From: Actinophytocola algeriensis
Lineage (GTDB): Bacteria; Actinomycetota; Actinomycetes; Mycobacteriales; Pseudonocardiaceae
Reading direction: 5' to 3'
Length of the DNA stretch: 64,000 nt
Assembly: GCF_014203735.1 (NCBI RefSeq)
Contig: NZ_JACHJQ010000008.1
Coordinates: forward strand, 186,001 to 250,000
Under the pieces are notes generated by a model, which ran no database searches, had not been told where the DNA came from, and saw only the letters and a program-made list of their open reading frames with translations. Positions 1 through 8,326 of this stretch are shown one piece after another (positions within the stretch are counted from its first letter, which is position 1; the number at the start of each line of letters is the position of its first letter). Made by a program: the position numbers and the translations under genes.

Positions 1-2391
1 GTGAACGGCCGTGTGAACGATGCGGGCACCAGCTTGGAACGGAAGGTGTTCGACGCGGAGGTCATCGGCGACGCTTCCACCTACGGCCGGGCAGGTGCCG
101 GTCCTGGTGTGGACGGTCCGGTGTGGTCGGTGCTCTGGTCGGTGGCGCGTGTCGCTGGTCGGGCCTGCTGGGCGCGCGTGCGCGGGCTGGCAGGCCGGAT
201 GTGGCGGTCGGACCGGATGCGGCGGGCACGGTCGGTGACGGCCTACCGGGTGCGGAAGGCTCCGGCCGACCTGTTGCGGCTGGTGTGGTTCGTGGTTCGC
301 GGGCATTGGCGATGGCTGGTCAAGGCGTGGTGCTGGGCCACCTACGCCGATCTGCGGACCGATGTCCGCGCGGCGCGACTGGCTGGTGACGGGGACGCGC
401 GGCGCACCGCACAGGAACTGATCCGCGCGGACGCGAAAGCACGGTGGGCGCGTGTCGGGATCGTGCTACGGCGTGCCGTGATCGCTGTGCGGGTGGCTGG
501 GCCGGTAGCCGTGGCGCTGTGGCTGGTCGACGCGTTCCTAGACCGGGCGGACATGTGGCCGTGGCTGGCCGGGACCTACTCGGCTATTGGCGGGGTGTGG
601 ACGGTGCTGACTACCGCCGTTCCCGTGCTGTTGGTGTGCCTGCCGGTGGTGTGGGCGGTCGCGGCGGCGTTCGAGGGCCGCGACCGCGATCCCGGCGCGG
701 GCTGGCTGATTCAGCCAGACCGGGACGACGCGGATTCATGGGTGGACGAACGGATGATCTCCCGCGCGCTCGCACACCTCGGTATCTCGCCGCTGAACAA
801 GTTCTTCAAAGACGGCGGCGAACTGGTCTACACGGTACCGGCCAGAAAGGACGGAGATGGCACGTTTGCTCAGGTCAGACTGCCGTTAGGGGTCACCGCG
901 GACATGGTTGCCGGGCAGCGTCCGAAGCTGGCCGCGAACCTCAGGCGGTCCGCTCTGGAGACCTGGCCGACCCAAGGCGAGGAAGCCGGGATCTTGGATC
1001 TGTGGGTGGCCGACAAGGGCACCTTGTCCGGTGGCGCTGGACCGTGGCCGCTGCTCGACGAGACCGGGCCGGACGGCGGCCGGGTGGACGTGTTCGGTGG
1101 CGTCCCGTTCGGACTGTCCCAACGCGGCCTCGTGATCAACGCCCCGTTGATCGGCGCATCCTGGCTGATCGGCGGACGGCCGGGACAGGGCAAGACGTCC
1201 GCTCTGCGCACGCTGATGTTGGGTGCCGCGCTGGACCCGACAGCGGAGCTGTGGGTGTTCGTGCTCGGCGAGTCCCCCGACTTCGAGCCGTTCGCGCCAC
1301 GGCTGACCCGCTACCGCATGGGCATGGACGACGCGGTAGCCGAGGCCGCCTGTCAGGCGTTGGCCGACCTCGCCGACGAGATGGAACGGCGCGGGAAGAC
1401 TCTTGGCGCACAAACAGGGCAGCCACCCAAGGTGTCCCGCAGGCTGGCCGACCAACGCGGCCTTGGCCTACACCCGCTCGTGATCGGGATCGACGAGTGC
1501 CACGAACTGTTCCAACACCCCAAGTTCGGCAAGCGCGCCGCAGAGCTGGCCGTGCGTCTGGTTAAGCGAGGCCGTAAGTACGGCATCGTTCCGTTGTTCG
1601 CCACCCAGTCGCCCACGAAGGACAGCATTCCTCGGGAACTGACCCGCAACGTCGTGTGTGGCGTCGCGTTCTCCGTCGCCGACCACATCGCCAACGACGG
1701 ACTGTTGGGATCGGGCCGCTACGCCGCTGGCATCCGCGCCACCGAACTACGCACCCACACCGACCGGGGAACCTGCGTAGCGGTCGGCGTCAACGCCGAG
1801 ACGTTCGAACTGATCCGCACCTACTACGTGCCCTTCGAGGACGGGGCCGACGAGGTGACTCCCGTCATCGCGCGCGCCATGGCACTGATCGAGGAAGACG
1901 GCCGCGCGCTGCCCGCACCACCACGGGCCGAACTGGAACCAGCGCCGAACGCCGGACCGGATCACCTGACCGACATCGCGGCGGCCATGCAGGGAGAGCG
2001 CCGCGTCCGCACCCAAGTGGTTCTCGGCAGGCTCGCGGCGCAACACCCGACCTACGAAGAGTGGACCCTGACCGACCTGCGAGACGCACTCGCCGACATC
2101 GGGATCACGCCACAGAAGTCCGACGGCCGCATGGTCATCCGCGCCGAAGACATCACGGCCGCGCTCGACCACCGCACCACCGACCGCATCAGGGAGGAGC
2201 CAGGGAGTCAGGGAGTTCTCCCTACCTCCTCCCTCACCCCACCTCCCCGTCCTGACCAGCCCAAACGCACGTCAGGGAGGGCAGGGAGCACATCACGCGC
2301 AACACCTAAAACCTCCCGAAAACAGCGTCCCGGAACCGAGCATCGGGCCTCCCTTCCTGACGTGGACGGGGGTGACGACCACGGTCACTGA
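1..2391 (+). CDS. FtsK/SpoIIIE-type conjugative DNA translocase of an AICE (TraB/TraSA-like)
   Basis: Likely pumps the element's double-stranded DNA between hyphae during mating. The sequence shows two hydrophobic segments (about residues 161-179 and 191-223), a Walker A motif GRPGQGKTS with Lys398, and a Walker B stretch VIGIDECHELF with Asp498/Glu499, followed by the RecA-like core (FATQSP). The C-terminus (about 680-796) is a basic, Pro/Thr-rich tail after a possible winged-helix segment near 660-715, which in this family recognises clt repeats. The frame is open at the window's first base with GTG as the first codon, so the true start could lie further left. It is followed by an overlapping small gene and then, convergently, by a serine recombinase. 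That is a typical AICE order. Function is by family inference. Confidence 0.85.
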   Translation: MNGRVNDAGTSLERKVFDAEVIGDASTYGRAGAGPGVDGPVWSVLWSVARVAGRACWARVRGLAGRMWRSDRMRRARSVTAYRVRKAPADLLRLVWFVVRGHWRWLVKAWCWATYADLRTDVRAARLAGDGDARRTAQELIRADAKARWARVGIVLRRAVIAVRVAGPVAVALWLVDAFLDRADMWPWLAGTYSAIGGVWTVLTTAVPVLLVCLPVVWAVAAAFEGRDRDPGAGWLIQPDRDDADSWVDERMISRALAHLGISPLNKFFKDGGELVYTVPARKDGDGTFAQVRLPLGVTADMVAGQRPKLAANLRRSALETWPTQGEEAGILDLWVADKGTLSGGAGPWPLLDETGPDGGRVDVFGGVPFGLSQRGLVINAPLIGASWLIGGRPGQGKTSALRTLMLGAALDPTAELWVFVLGESPDFEPFAPRLTRYRMGMDDAVAEAACQALADLADEMERRGKTLGAQTGQPPKVSRRLADQRGLGLHPLVIGIDECHELFQHPKFGKRAAELAVRLVKRGRKYGIVPLFATQSPTKDSIPRELTRNVVCGVAFSVADHIANDGLLGSGRYAAGIRATELRTHTDRGTCVAVGVNAETFELIRTYYVPFEDGADEVTPVIARAMALIEEDGRALPAPPRAELEPAPNAGPDHLTDIAAAMQGERRVRTQVVLGRLAAQHPTYEEWTLTDLRDALADIGITPQKSDGRMVIRAEDITAALDHRTTDRIREEPGSQGVLPTSSLTPPPRPDQPKRTSGRAGSTSRATPKTSRKQRPGTEHRASLPDVDGGDDHGH

Positions 2392-2599
2392 CCCACAATC
2401 CAGCGCACTCAACGCGACACAGAAACCAGGAAGCGATGATGATCAGGAAGCACGGGACGCGGGTATCGATCCGGAGTCGTACCGATACTGGAAACGGGCG
2501 GTCTCCGCCCAACCGCCGATGACCCCGGAGGAGATCGCCGCCGTGGGAGCCGTGCTGCGCCGCATCGACGCACGGCGTGCCCGACGCGGCCAGCGGTGA
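2372..2599 (+). CDS. Small hypothetical protein of the integrative element
   Basis: A 75-residue protein starting at a GTG that overlaps the last 20 bases of the translocase gene, which suggests translational coupling. It is acidic in the first half and ends in a basic run (RRIDARRARRGQR). A short MTPEEIAAVGAVLRRI segment looks helical. I recognise no domain. Short proteins at this position are common in actinomycete conjugative elements, but that does not give a function. It is followed within 20 bases by a strong hairpin. Confidence 0.5.
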   Translation: MTTTVTDPQSSALNATQKPGSDDDQEARDAGIDPESYRYWKRAVSAQPPMTPEEIAAVGAVLRRIDARRARRGQR

Positions 2600-2618
2600 A
2601 CCTCCGGCCAACGCGAAC

Positions 2619-2649
2619 GGCGCACCTCTCGGATGCCGAGAGGTGCGCC
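2619..2649. terminator. Bidirectional intrinsic terminator hairpin
   Basis: A perfect 14-bp stem (arms 2619-2632 and 2636-2649) with a 3-base ATG loop. It lies between the rightward translocase/small-gene pair and the leftward recombinase, so it can stop transcription from both sides. There is no long T tract, as usual in actinomycetes. Confidence 0.75.
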
Positions 2650-2684
2650 GTTCGCTGTGTTCTGGGGACGGTGAGCGACCGGTC

Positions 2685-4466
2685 TCAGGTGAGATCACCG
2701 AACGTCACGGTGGTCCCGTCGGGGTAGACCAGACGCAGGCGGTTCCGGTCGAACACGCGCGGGCCGGGGCGTTTGACGTACCTGTCCAGGTACAGCGTGG
2801 AGCCGCCCAGTGCTTTGGTGAGCATGGACCGGCGTTCGGAGTTGTCGGCAGCGTCCCACTGGGCAGCAATCGCGGCAGCCGGTTGCGCCTTGGTCGGGCC
2901 CTCCGGTGAGCCCTCGGACAGCGCTTCCCGTTCGGTGTAAAGCCGGTCCAGAGCCTCAACGATGGGTTTGTTGGCCTTGTCGAACGCGGCCATGGTCTTG
3001 AACTCCCGACGCCCCAACCGCTCGGACACCGCTTCCTGGAGCTGTTCGTACTCGGCGATATCGGCGTTGATCGCCGACAACCGGTCCGCGACCTGCGCGC
3101 GTGCCGCCTCCACCGCTGCCGCGTACCGGTCATCCGACAGCCGCAGGATCACGTAGGTCCGTAGTTCCTGGTCCACAGAGCGGAGGTCGGCGTTGACCTT
3201 GCCGCATCCCCGGCGTTCCTTCTCGCACGTGTAGTACTTCTTCCGCACCGGAGTGTTCGCCGACTGCGCGAACCGCTTCTTCACACTGATCGATGCCTGC
3301 TGTGCTGCCGTCTCCAGGCTCGCGCGGATCGCGGTGTCATCGATTGTGGTGTCGGGCTGGTCCCATGAGGTGACCGTGCGCACCGTGGTGCCCAGATGCT
3401 CCGCGAACGCGGCGTCGGTCATCTCCAATGCGGCTTGAAGTGGGCGGGCAAGCTGCGGCGTCCACGTGAGGTCGCGGTAGAAGCCGTCACCGTTGCGGGC
3501 CGTGAGCCTCGCGCCGCAACCGGGCTCACCGCACCGGATGATCCCGGTGCCGACATACCCGGGACCGACCTCGCCCGCTACCCGTCCTTTGCGGCGGGCG
3601 GCGTACTTGGAGCGCAACAGGTCGAACTTGCGCGGGTCCACGATCGGCTCTCCCGGCATCGTCGCGACCAGTTCCCCGTCTGACTCGACCAGCCCGGCGT
3701 TCGTCGGACGGGACAGCACGGACTTGACCGTCAGCCGCACCCACCTACGGCCCTCAGCCGTGAACAAGCCCTGGTCGTTCCACTCCCGAGCGATGACCGC
3801 TTCGGAGATGCCGGACAACGCCGCGTCTGTCGCCTCAGCCAGCGCACGACGTTCCCGCGCCACCAGCGCGTCCGGCACCATCGGACGGTCGTCATCGGTC
3901 TCGCCCTCGCCGGGCGTCCACGTCAGGTCCCGCCCAGGCCACCCGAACCGGCGCGGTCCGCCGATGTGCCCCATGCCGTTCTCCCGGAACGTGCGGAACC
4001 GACGCTTGATCCGCCGCGACGTGTCGTCCGAGGACCGCGCCGCGTGCGCGACCTCAATCCGCAGGATGAACCGGTCATCCGGGTCCGCCAGATCACGCGA
4101 ACCGTGAGCACTGACGACAACAAAGCCCTTGTCCGCGAGATCGATCAACTTTTCCAGGTCGCGCGGCTGCCGGAACAGGCGGTCGGTGTGCCAGACCACG
4201 ATCCCATCCGACGCACCCGACGCCACCCGCTCCAGCAGCTTCGCCCAGCCGGGACGACGCACGTTCTTCTTCCACGCCGACAGACCGTCGTCCAACTCCT
4301 GGCCCAGCGTGCCGCCCAACCGCTCGATCACCCTCCGGTTGTCCGCCCACTGCGTCTCGATCTTCTCGAACTCACCCGTGTTCGGGTTCTTCGACAACCG
4401 CGCATACGAGTCGAACACCGGCACACTAGTGGCCTGACCTGCGCTAACGTTCTTCCGTGTCCCCAT
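2685..4466 (-). CDS. Large serine recombinase (element integrase) with an HTH-like insertion in its zinc ribbon
   Basis: Site-specific integrase/excisionase of the element. From ATG 4466 it has 593 residues; an upstream TTG at 4487 is possible but less likely. The N-terminal resolvase domain carries the nucleophile Ser25 in YARLS, followed by the DRLFRQPRDLEKLI helix. The recombinase domain follows at about 150-270. The zinc ribbon has Cys312/Cys317 and Cys414/Cys421. Between the two cysteine pairs is an insertion of about 97 residues holding a helix-turn-helix-like segment starting at Met349 (MTDAAFAEHLGTTVRTVTSW). A coiled coil at about 440-520 precedes the C-terminus. As with other phage and AICE integrases of this class, the attachment site should lie directly upstream of the gene, in the 4467-4772 interval. 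Confidence 0.88.
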   Translation of the reverse strand: MGTRKNVSAGQATSVPVFDSYARLSKNPNTGEFEKIETQWADNRRVIERLGGTLGQELDDGLSAWKKNVRRPGWAKLLERVASGASDGIVVWHTDRLFRQPRDLEKLIDLADKGFVVVSAHGSRDLADPDDRFILRIEVAHAARSSDDTSRRIKRRFRTFRENGMGHIGGPRRFGWPGRDLTWTPGEGETDDDRPMVPDALVARERRALAEATDAALSGISEAVIAREWNDQGLFTAEGRRWVRLTVKSVLSRPTNAGLVESDGELVATMPGEPIVDPRKFDLLRSKYAARRKGRVAGEVGPGYVGTGIIRCGEPGCGARLTARNGDGFYRDLTWTPQLARPLQAALEMTDAAFAEHLGTTVRTVTSWDQPDTTIDDTAIRASLETAAQQASISVKKRFAQSANTPVRKKYYTCEKERRGCGKVNADLRSVDQELRTYVILRLSDDRYAAAVEAARAQVADRLSAINADIAEYEQLQEAVSERLGRREFKTMAAFDKANKPIVEALDRLYTEREALSEGSPEGPTKAQPAAAIAAQWDAADNSERRSMLTKALGGSTLYLDRYVKRPGPRVFDRNRLRLVYPDGTTVTFGDLT

Positions 4467-4570
4467 GTACCGACTGTATGTCGACAAATGGGAGTTCGCC
4501 TAGCGGCGGGCACCGACAGTTCCGGGCGGCCGAGGCCGGGTTGTCCACAAGGGGTTGGTGGTGGGGCGGC

Positions 4571-4626
4571 CTGCCCGCGTTGTTCGGTGACGTTGTTCGG
4601 TGACGTTGTTCGGTGACGGCGGGCAG
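4571..4626. repeat. Three tandem 13-bp repeats flanked by an 8-bp inverted repeat
   Basis: The unit GTTGTTCGGTGAC occurs three times without a gap at 4579-4617. CTGCCCGC (4571-4578) and GCGGGCAG (4619-4626) flank the array as inverted repeats. It sits just upstream of the integrase start, where an attachment site, an accessory recombinase site or an integrase operator would be expected. Which of these it is cannot be told from sequence. Confidence 0.6.
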
Positions 4627-4667
4627 CCGCAGCCGGGAACGCACCTCACTCGATCGGATGTCGAGTG

Positions 4668-4707
4668 ACATCACATCGAAGGTCGAGGTCGACCTTCGAT
4701 GTGATGT
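4668..4707. repeat. 40-bp near-perfect palindrome at the element/chromosome boundary
   Basis: Two perfectly complementary 19-base arms (4668-4686 and 4689-4707) separated only by GG. A smaller inverted repeat, ACTCGA(7)TCGAGT, lies immediately to its left (about 4648-4666). It is 65 bp beyond the stop of the leftward FMN reductase gene and 200 bp upstream of the integrase. It may be the terminator of the flavin operon, or part of the element's attachment end. A stem this long with a 2-base loop is unusual for a terminator. Confidence 0.6.
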
Positions 4708-4772
4708 TGAGAGTCCCGGTCGCGGCTGAGATCGACACCGGAGGACGACCCCACCTGCCGAACCGTCGACCG

Positions 4773-5363
4773 TCAGGCGCCCGGTAGGAGTGTGTCGAAC
4801 GGGACCGGGGCGTACGGGTCCCTCGGCGGTGGGTCACCCCGCCGGGTCATGCGTGTCGCCAGTTCTTCTGCTGCCCTCGTGACGCGGTCGGCCAGCCGGG
4901 ACGGAGCCACCGCACCTCCCCAGTCCTCGGGGGACGCGAACACCGTGGTCGGGACGACCTCCGCGTGCAGGTACGCGAACAGGGGACGCACCGCGTGGTC
5001 CAGCACCAGGGAGTGGCGGGCCGTGCCGCCCGTCGCCGCGGCCAGGACCGGTGTGCCGCGCAGCGCGTCCTGCTCCAGTACGTCGAAGAACGCCTTGAAC
5101 AACGCGCTGTACGATGCGCTCACCGTCGGGGTCACCGCGATCAGGCCCGCGGCTCCCGCCACCGCGTCGATGGCTGGGGCCAGTGTGTCCGACGGGTAGC
5201 CGCTGACCATGTGGTTCACCAGGTCGTGTGCGTGGTCGCGGACCTCGATCACCTCCACGGTCGCCGTGCCGAGAGCGGCGACCGTCGCCTCGGTCAGGCG
5301 GTCGGCCAGCAGCCGGGTGGACGACGGGCGCCGCAGGCCCGCCGTCACCACCGCCAGCCTCAT
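4773..5363 (-). CDS. CE1759-type NAD(P)H-dependent FMN reductase
   Basis: Supplies reduced FMN to the flavin monooxygenase encoded just upstream. The 196-residue protein has a flavodoxin-like fold: MRLAVVTAGLRRPSSTRLLADRL is the phosphate-binding start, and TPTVSASYSALFKAFFDVL is typical of the SsuE/CE1759 group. Its ATG overlaps the TGA of the upstream monooxygenase gene (ATGA), so the two are translationally coupled. The pairing of these two families is established. The physiological substrate is not known from sequence. Confidence 0.85.
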   Translation of the reverse strand: MRLAVVTAGLRRPSSTRLLADRLTEATVAALGTATVEVIEVRDHAHDLVNHMVSGYPSDTLAPAIDAVAGAAGLIAVTPTVSASYSALFKAFFDVLEQDALRGTPVLAAATGGTARHSLVLDHAVRPLFAYLHAEVVPTTVFASPEDWGGAVAPSRLADRVTRAAEELATRMTRRGDPPPRDPYAPVPFDTLLPGA

Positions 5364-6433
5364 GGCCGCACCGCCGGATGGACCGGCGCGTCCGGGACGC
5401 CGGGGGCTCGCCGTGACTCGAACTCCTTGCGCAGCACCGGCACCACCTCCTCGCCGAGGAAGTCGATCTGGTCGAGCACCGCCTCGGGTGGCAGGCCCAT
5501 ACCGTCCACGTTGAACAGCTGGCGCTGGTAGTCGCCGAAGTCCTCGTGGAAGCGCATCGTCCGGTCGAGCACCTCCTGCGGGCTGCCCACCGACAGCGGC
5601 GTCGTCCGCATCGTCTCCGCCAGGGACGGGCCACCACCGTAGATCGGCGACCGGCGGAAGTACGGTTCGAACTCCCGCTTCGCGTCCTGCGAGTTGCGGC
5701 GCATGTACACCTGCCCGCCGAGGCCCACGATCGCGTGCGCCGCCGGGCCGTGACCGTGGTGCTCGAAGCGAGCGCGGTACAGGTCGATCAGGCGCCTGGT
5801 GTGGTCCACCGGCCAGAAGATGTTGTTCGCGAAGAACCCGTCGCCGTAGTAGGCGGCCTGCTCCGCGATCTCCGGGCTGCGGATCGCACCGTGCCACACG
5901 AACGGCGGCACCCCGTCCAGCGGCCGCGGCGTGGACGTGAAGCCCTGCAGCGGCGTGCGGAACCGGCCCTCCCAGTCGACGACGTCCTCGCGCCACAACC
6001 GGCGCAGCAGCGCGTAGTTCTCCACCGCCAGCGGGATCCCGTCCCGGATGTCCTTGCCGAACCACGGGTACACCGGGCCGGTGTTGCCCCTGCCCATCAT
6101 CAGGTCCACCCGGCCCTCGGCCAGGTGCTGGAGCATCGCGTAGTCCTCGGCGATCTTCACCGGGTCGTTCGTGGTGATCAACGTGGTCGACGTGGACAGG
6201 ACGATGCGGTGCGTCCGAGCGGCGACGAAACCGAGCAGGGTGGTCGGCGAGGACGGCACGAACGGCGGGTTGTGGTGCTCGCCGGTCGCGAACACGTCCA
6301 GCCCGGCCTCCTCCGCCCGCACCGCCGTCTCGACCATCCGTGTCAGGCGCTCGTGCTCGGTGGGCGCCCGCCCCGTCGCCGGGTCGGGCGCGATGTCCCC
6401 CACCGAGAAGATGCCGAACTGTGTGCCGGGCAT
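5360..6433 (-). CDS. CE1758-type LLM-class FMN-dependent monooxygenase
   Basis: A luciferase-like TIM-barrel monooxygenase of 357 residues, using reduced FMN from the coupled reductase. Visible family features are the N-terminal QFGIFSVGDIAPDP, the VETAVRAEEAGLDVFATGEHHNP helix/strand and ARTHRIVLSTSTTLITTNDP. It starts two bases after the stop of the upstream NmrA-like gene and overlaps the downstream reductase by four bases, forming a tight three-gene leftward operon. Substrate unknown. Confidence 0.87.
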   Translation of the reverse strand: MPGTQFGIFSVGDIAPDPATGRAPTEHERLTRMVETAVRAEEAGLDVFATGEHHNPPFVPSSPTTLLGFVAARTHRIVLSTSTTLITTNDPVKIAEDYAMLQHLAEGRVDLMMGRGNTGPVYPWFGKDIRDGIPLAVENYALLRRLWREDVVDWEGRFRTPLQGFTSTPRPLDGVPPFVWHGAIRSPEIAEQAAYYGDGFFANNIFWPVDHTRRLIDLYRARFEHHGHGPAAHAIVGLGGQVYMRRNSQDAKREFEPYFRRSPIYGGGPSLAETMRTTPLSVGSPQEVLDRTMRFHEDFGDYQRQLFNVDGMGLPPEAVLDQIDFLGEEVVPVLRKEFESRRAPGVPDAPVHPAVRP

Positions 6434-6435
6434 CG

Positions 6436-7377
6436 TCAGAACGTGAACTGGTCGCGGTGCGCGGCCAGCCAGGTCGCGAAGTCCTGCAGCCGCGGGTTGA
6501 GGGTGCGGACGAACTCCGGGTCGCGCGCACCGGCGAAGAACGCCTCGTGCTCGGCGTAGTAGAAGAACATGTTCGCCAGGTCGTCGGCACCGTCGGCCCC
6601 GGAAGCACGCAGCGCGTCGACGTCGAACGCCTGGTAGACGACCTCCTCGCCGAACTCCTTGCCGAACCGCTCCGCGTACTCGGCGCCGGTCAGGTTCTCG
6701 CCCGCGATGCTGATCGTCGCGCCCGCCAGCTCCGTGCCGCGCTGGAAGATCGCGTACGCGGTGCGTCCGATGTCGTCCACGGCGATGCCCGACAGCTTGC
6801 GGTCCCGCATCGGCAGCGCGAGCACCAGCCTGCCGTCCTCGCCACGCTTCGGCGAGAAGTACTCCAGGAACGACTCGAAGTAGAACGTCGTGGACAGGAA
6901 CGTCGTCGGGACCCCCGCCTCGGTGAAGAACCGGTCCGCCTCGGCCTTGCTGTCGAAGTGCGGCACCTTGTACGTGCCCTGCAGCGTCGGCACCCGCTCG
7001 TCGTCACCCAGGTGGTCGCGGGTGTCCGGCAGCGTCGACCACACCACGTGCGCGAGACCCGCCGCCTTCGCCGCGTTCGCCATGTTGCGGGCCTGCGCCT
7101 GCTCGCGGGCGGTGTCGTTGTACTCCCAGAACGCGGTCACGAAGTACGCGCCGTACGCGCCGTCGAGTGCCGCGCGCACGCTGGCCTCGTCGTCGAGGTC
7201 AGCGGCCACGACCTCCGCGCCGCGGGCCGCGAGGGCCTGCGCCGCGGCCGAGCCGGGGTCGCGGGTCAGCGCCCGGACGGCGAAACCGCCGTCCGGGTCG
7301 TCGAGGATGGCGCGCGCGACGCCGCCACCCTGCTGTCCGGTCGCGCCGACCACCGCGATGATCTTCTTGTCGCTCAT
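6436..7377 (-). CDS. NmrA/HSCARG-family NAD(P)-binding protein
   Basis: An atypical short-chain dehydrogenase/reductase-like protein of 313 residues. The N-terminus KKIIAVVGATGQQGGGVARA is the GxxGxxG dinucleotide-binding loop, followed by VRALTRDPGS (typical NADP-contacting Arg). Members act as redox sensors or quinone/isoflavone-type reductases. The start is ATG 7377, with GGAG seven bases upstream. It is the first gene of the flavin operon, so it may sense or reduce the same compound. The upstream interval contains two 19-bp inverted repeats. Confidence 0.83.
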   Translation of the reverse strand: MSDKKIIAVVGATGQQGGGVARAILDDPDGGFAVRALTRDPGSAAAQALAARGAEVVAADLDDEASVRAALDGAYGAYFVTAFWEYNDTAREQAQARNMANAAKAAGLAHVVWSTLPDTRDHLGDDERVPTLQGTYKVPHFDSKAEADRFFTEAGVPTTFLSTTFYFESFLEYFSPKRGEDGRLVLALPMRDRKLSGIAVDDIGRTAYAIFQRGTELAGATISIAGENLTGAEYAERFGKEFGEEVVYQAFDVDALRASGADGADDLANMFFYYAEHEAFFAGARDPEFVRTLNPRLQDFATWLAAHRDQFTF

Positions 7378-7393
7378 CGGGACTCCTTGCTTG

Positions 7394-7456
7394 TCGGGAT
7401 GTCTGGTCCCGATACAAGTCCCGCGACATTGGCGTCTCGTGCACGTCCGGTGCACG
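7394..7456 (-). promoter_or_regulatory. Two 19-bp inverted repeats upstream of the NmrA/monooxygenase operon
   Basis: TCGGGA(7)TCCCGA at 7394-7412 and CGTGCAC(5)GTGCACG at 7438-7456, both 19 bp overall with centres 44 bp apart. They occupy the 95-bp gap between the operon's first gene and the stop of the siderophore-interacting gene. Spacing and symmetry suit dimeric repressors (TetR, MarR or HxlR type). The tandem TetR protein encoded upstream is one candidate. No binding is proven. Confidence 0.45.
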
Positions 7457-7472
7457 TGCCGTCAACACGGGC

Positions 7473-8315
7473 CTACTCGCGCGCCGCGCCGACCTTCCAG
7501 TAGCCGGAGAACATGATCCGGCGGCGGTCCACGCCCCGTTCCCTGACCAGGTGGCGGCGCAGCCCGGTGGCGATCGCGGACTCACCGCACAGCCACGCGT
7601 ATCCCAGGTCAGCCGTATCGGCGTCGGCGATCGCGGGCAGCAGCCGCGACCCGGGCGCCTCGTCGCCGCGGACCAGCCACGTCACCTGGCGGTCGCAGTC
7701 GATCGGCAGCCGGTAGCCGTCGTCCGGGACCTCGACGAACGCGTGGATGTCCGTGTCCTGGTGCGCCTCGAGGATCGCCGACAGCGCGGGCAGCGCGGTC
7801 TCGTCGGCGGCCACCAGCCGAGGGCCGGCCTGCGCCGGCTGGTAGGTGGCGTTGCCCGCCCGGAACCCCACCACCTGACCGGGCTCGGCCCGCGACGCCC
7901 ACCGCGTGCCGGGCCCGGCGTCGCCGTGGAGGATGAAGTCGACGTCGATCTCCGCGTCGGCGGCGCGCAGCTTGCGGATCGTGTACCAGCGCAGGTCCGG
8001 CCGCTGGTCCTCCGGCATTCTCCGGATGGCCTGCCGCACGTTGATGCGGTCCTCGCTCGGCATGGTGACCGCGGCCGCGCCCGCCGGTGGCATGAGCAGC
8101 CCGAAGTACTCGTCCGCGCCGGTGAGCGTGTGGCCCGCGAACTCGTCCGCCCGGAACGTGATCCGCCGGACGTACGGTGCCAGGTCGACCGTATTGACGA
8201 CGGTCATCGTGAACTGGTCGTACACCGCGCGCTGCGCGGGCGCGGCCATCACCAGCGACACGGCCTTGTCGAGCACCTTCATCTGCAGCCGCTCGAGCGT
8301 GGAGTAGTTAGGCAT
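7473..8315 (-). CDS. Siderophore-interacting FAD protein (ViuB-like ferric-siderophore reductase)
   Basis: Releases iron from imported ferric siderophores by NAD(P)H-driven reduction in the cytoplasm. The protein has 280 residues. An FAD-binding domain carries VRRITFRADEFAGH and the RWYTIRKLR flavin motif. A C-terminal SIP domain follows (LPALSAILEAHQDTDIHAFVEV ... YAWLCGESAIATGLRRHL). The ATG at 8315 lies inside an iron box and eight bases after the stop of the tetR gene. The iron-box placement indicates repression when iron is plentiful, as expected for this family. Confidence 0.9.
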   Translation of the reverse strand: MPNYSTLERLQMKVLDKAVSLVMAAPAQRAVYDQFTMTVVNTVDLAPYVRRITFRADEFAGHTLTGADEYFGLLMPPAGAAAVTMPSEDRINVRQAIRRMPEDQRPDLRWYTIRKLRAADAEIDVDFILHGDAGPGTRWASRAEPGQVVGFRAGNATYQPAQAGPRLVAADETALPALSAILEAHQDTDIHAFVEVPDDGYRLPIDCDRQVTWLVRGDEAPGSRLLPAIADADTADLGYAWLCGESAIATGLRRHLVRERGVDRRRIMFSGYWKVGAARE

Positions 8316-8326
8316 GCCTAACCTTA
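8308..8326 (-). promoter_or_regulatory. DtxR/IdeR-type iron box over the siderophore-interacting gene start
   Basis: On the minus strand the 19 bases TAAGGTTAGGCATGCCTAA match 16 of 19 positions of the consensus TWAGGTTAGSCTAACCTWA. The core TTAGGCATGCCTAA (8308-8321) is a perfect palindrome containing the ATG of the SIP gene. It also overlaps the stop codon of the upstream tetR gene. A bound Fe-DtxR/IdeR dimer here would block initiation or transcript elongation. Confidence 0.75.
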
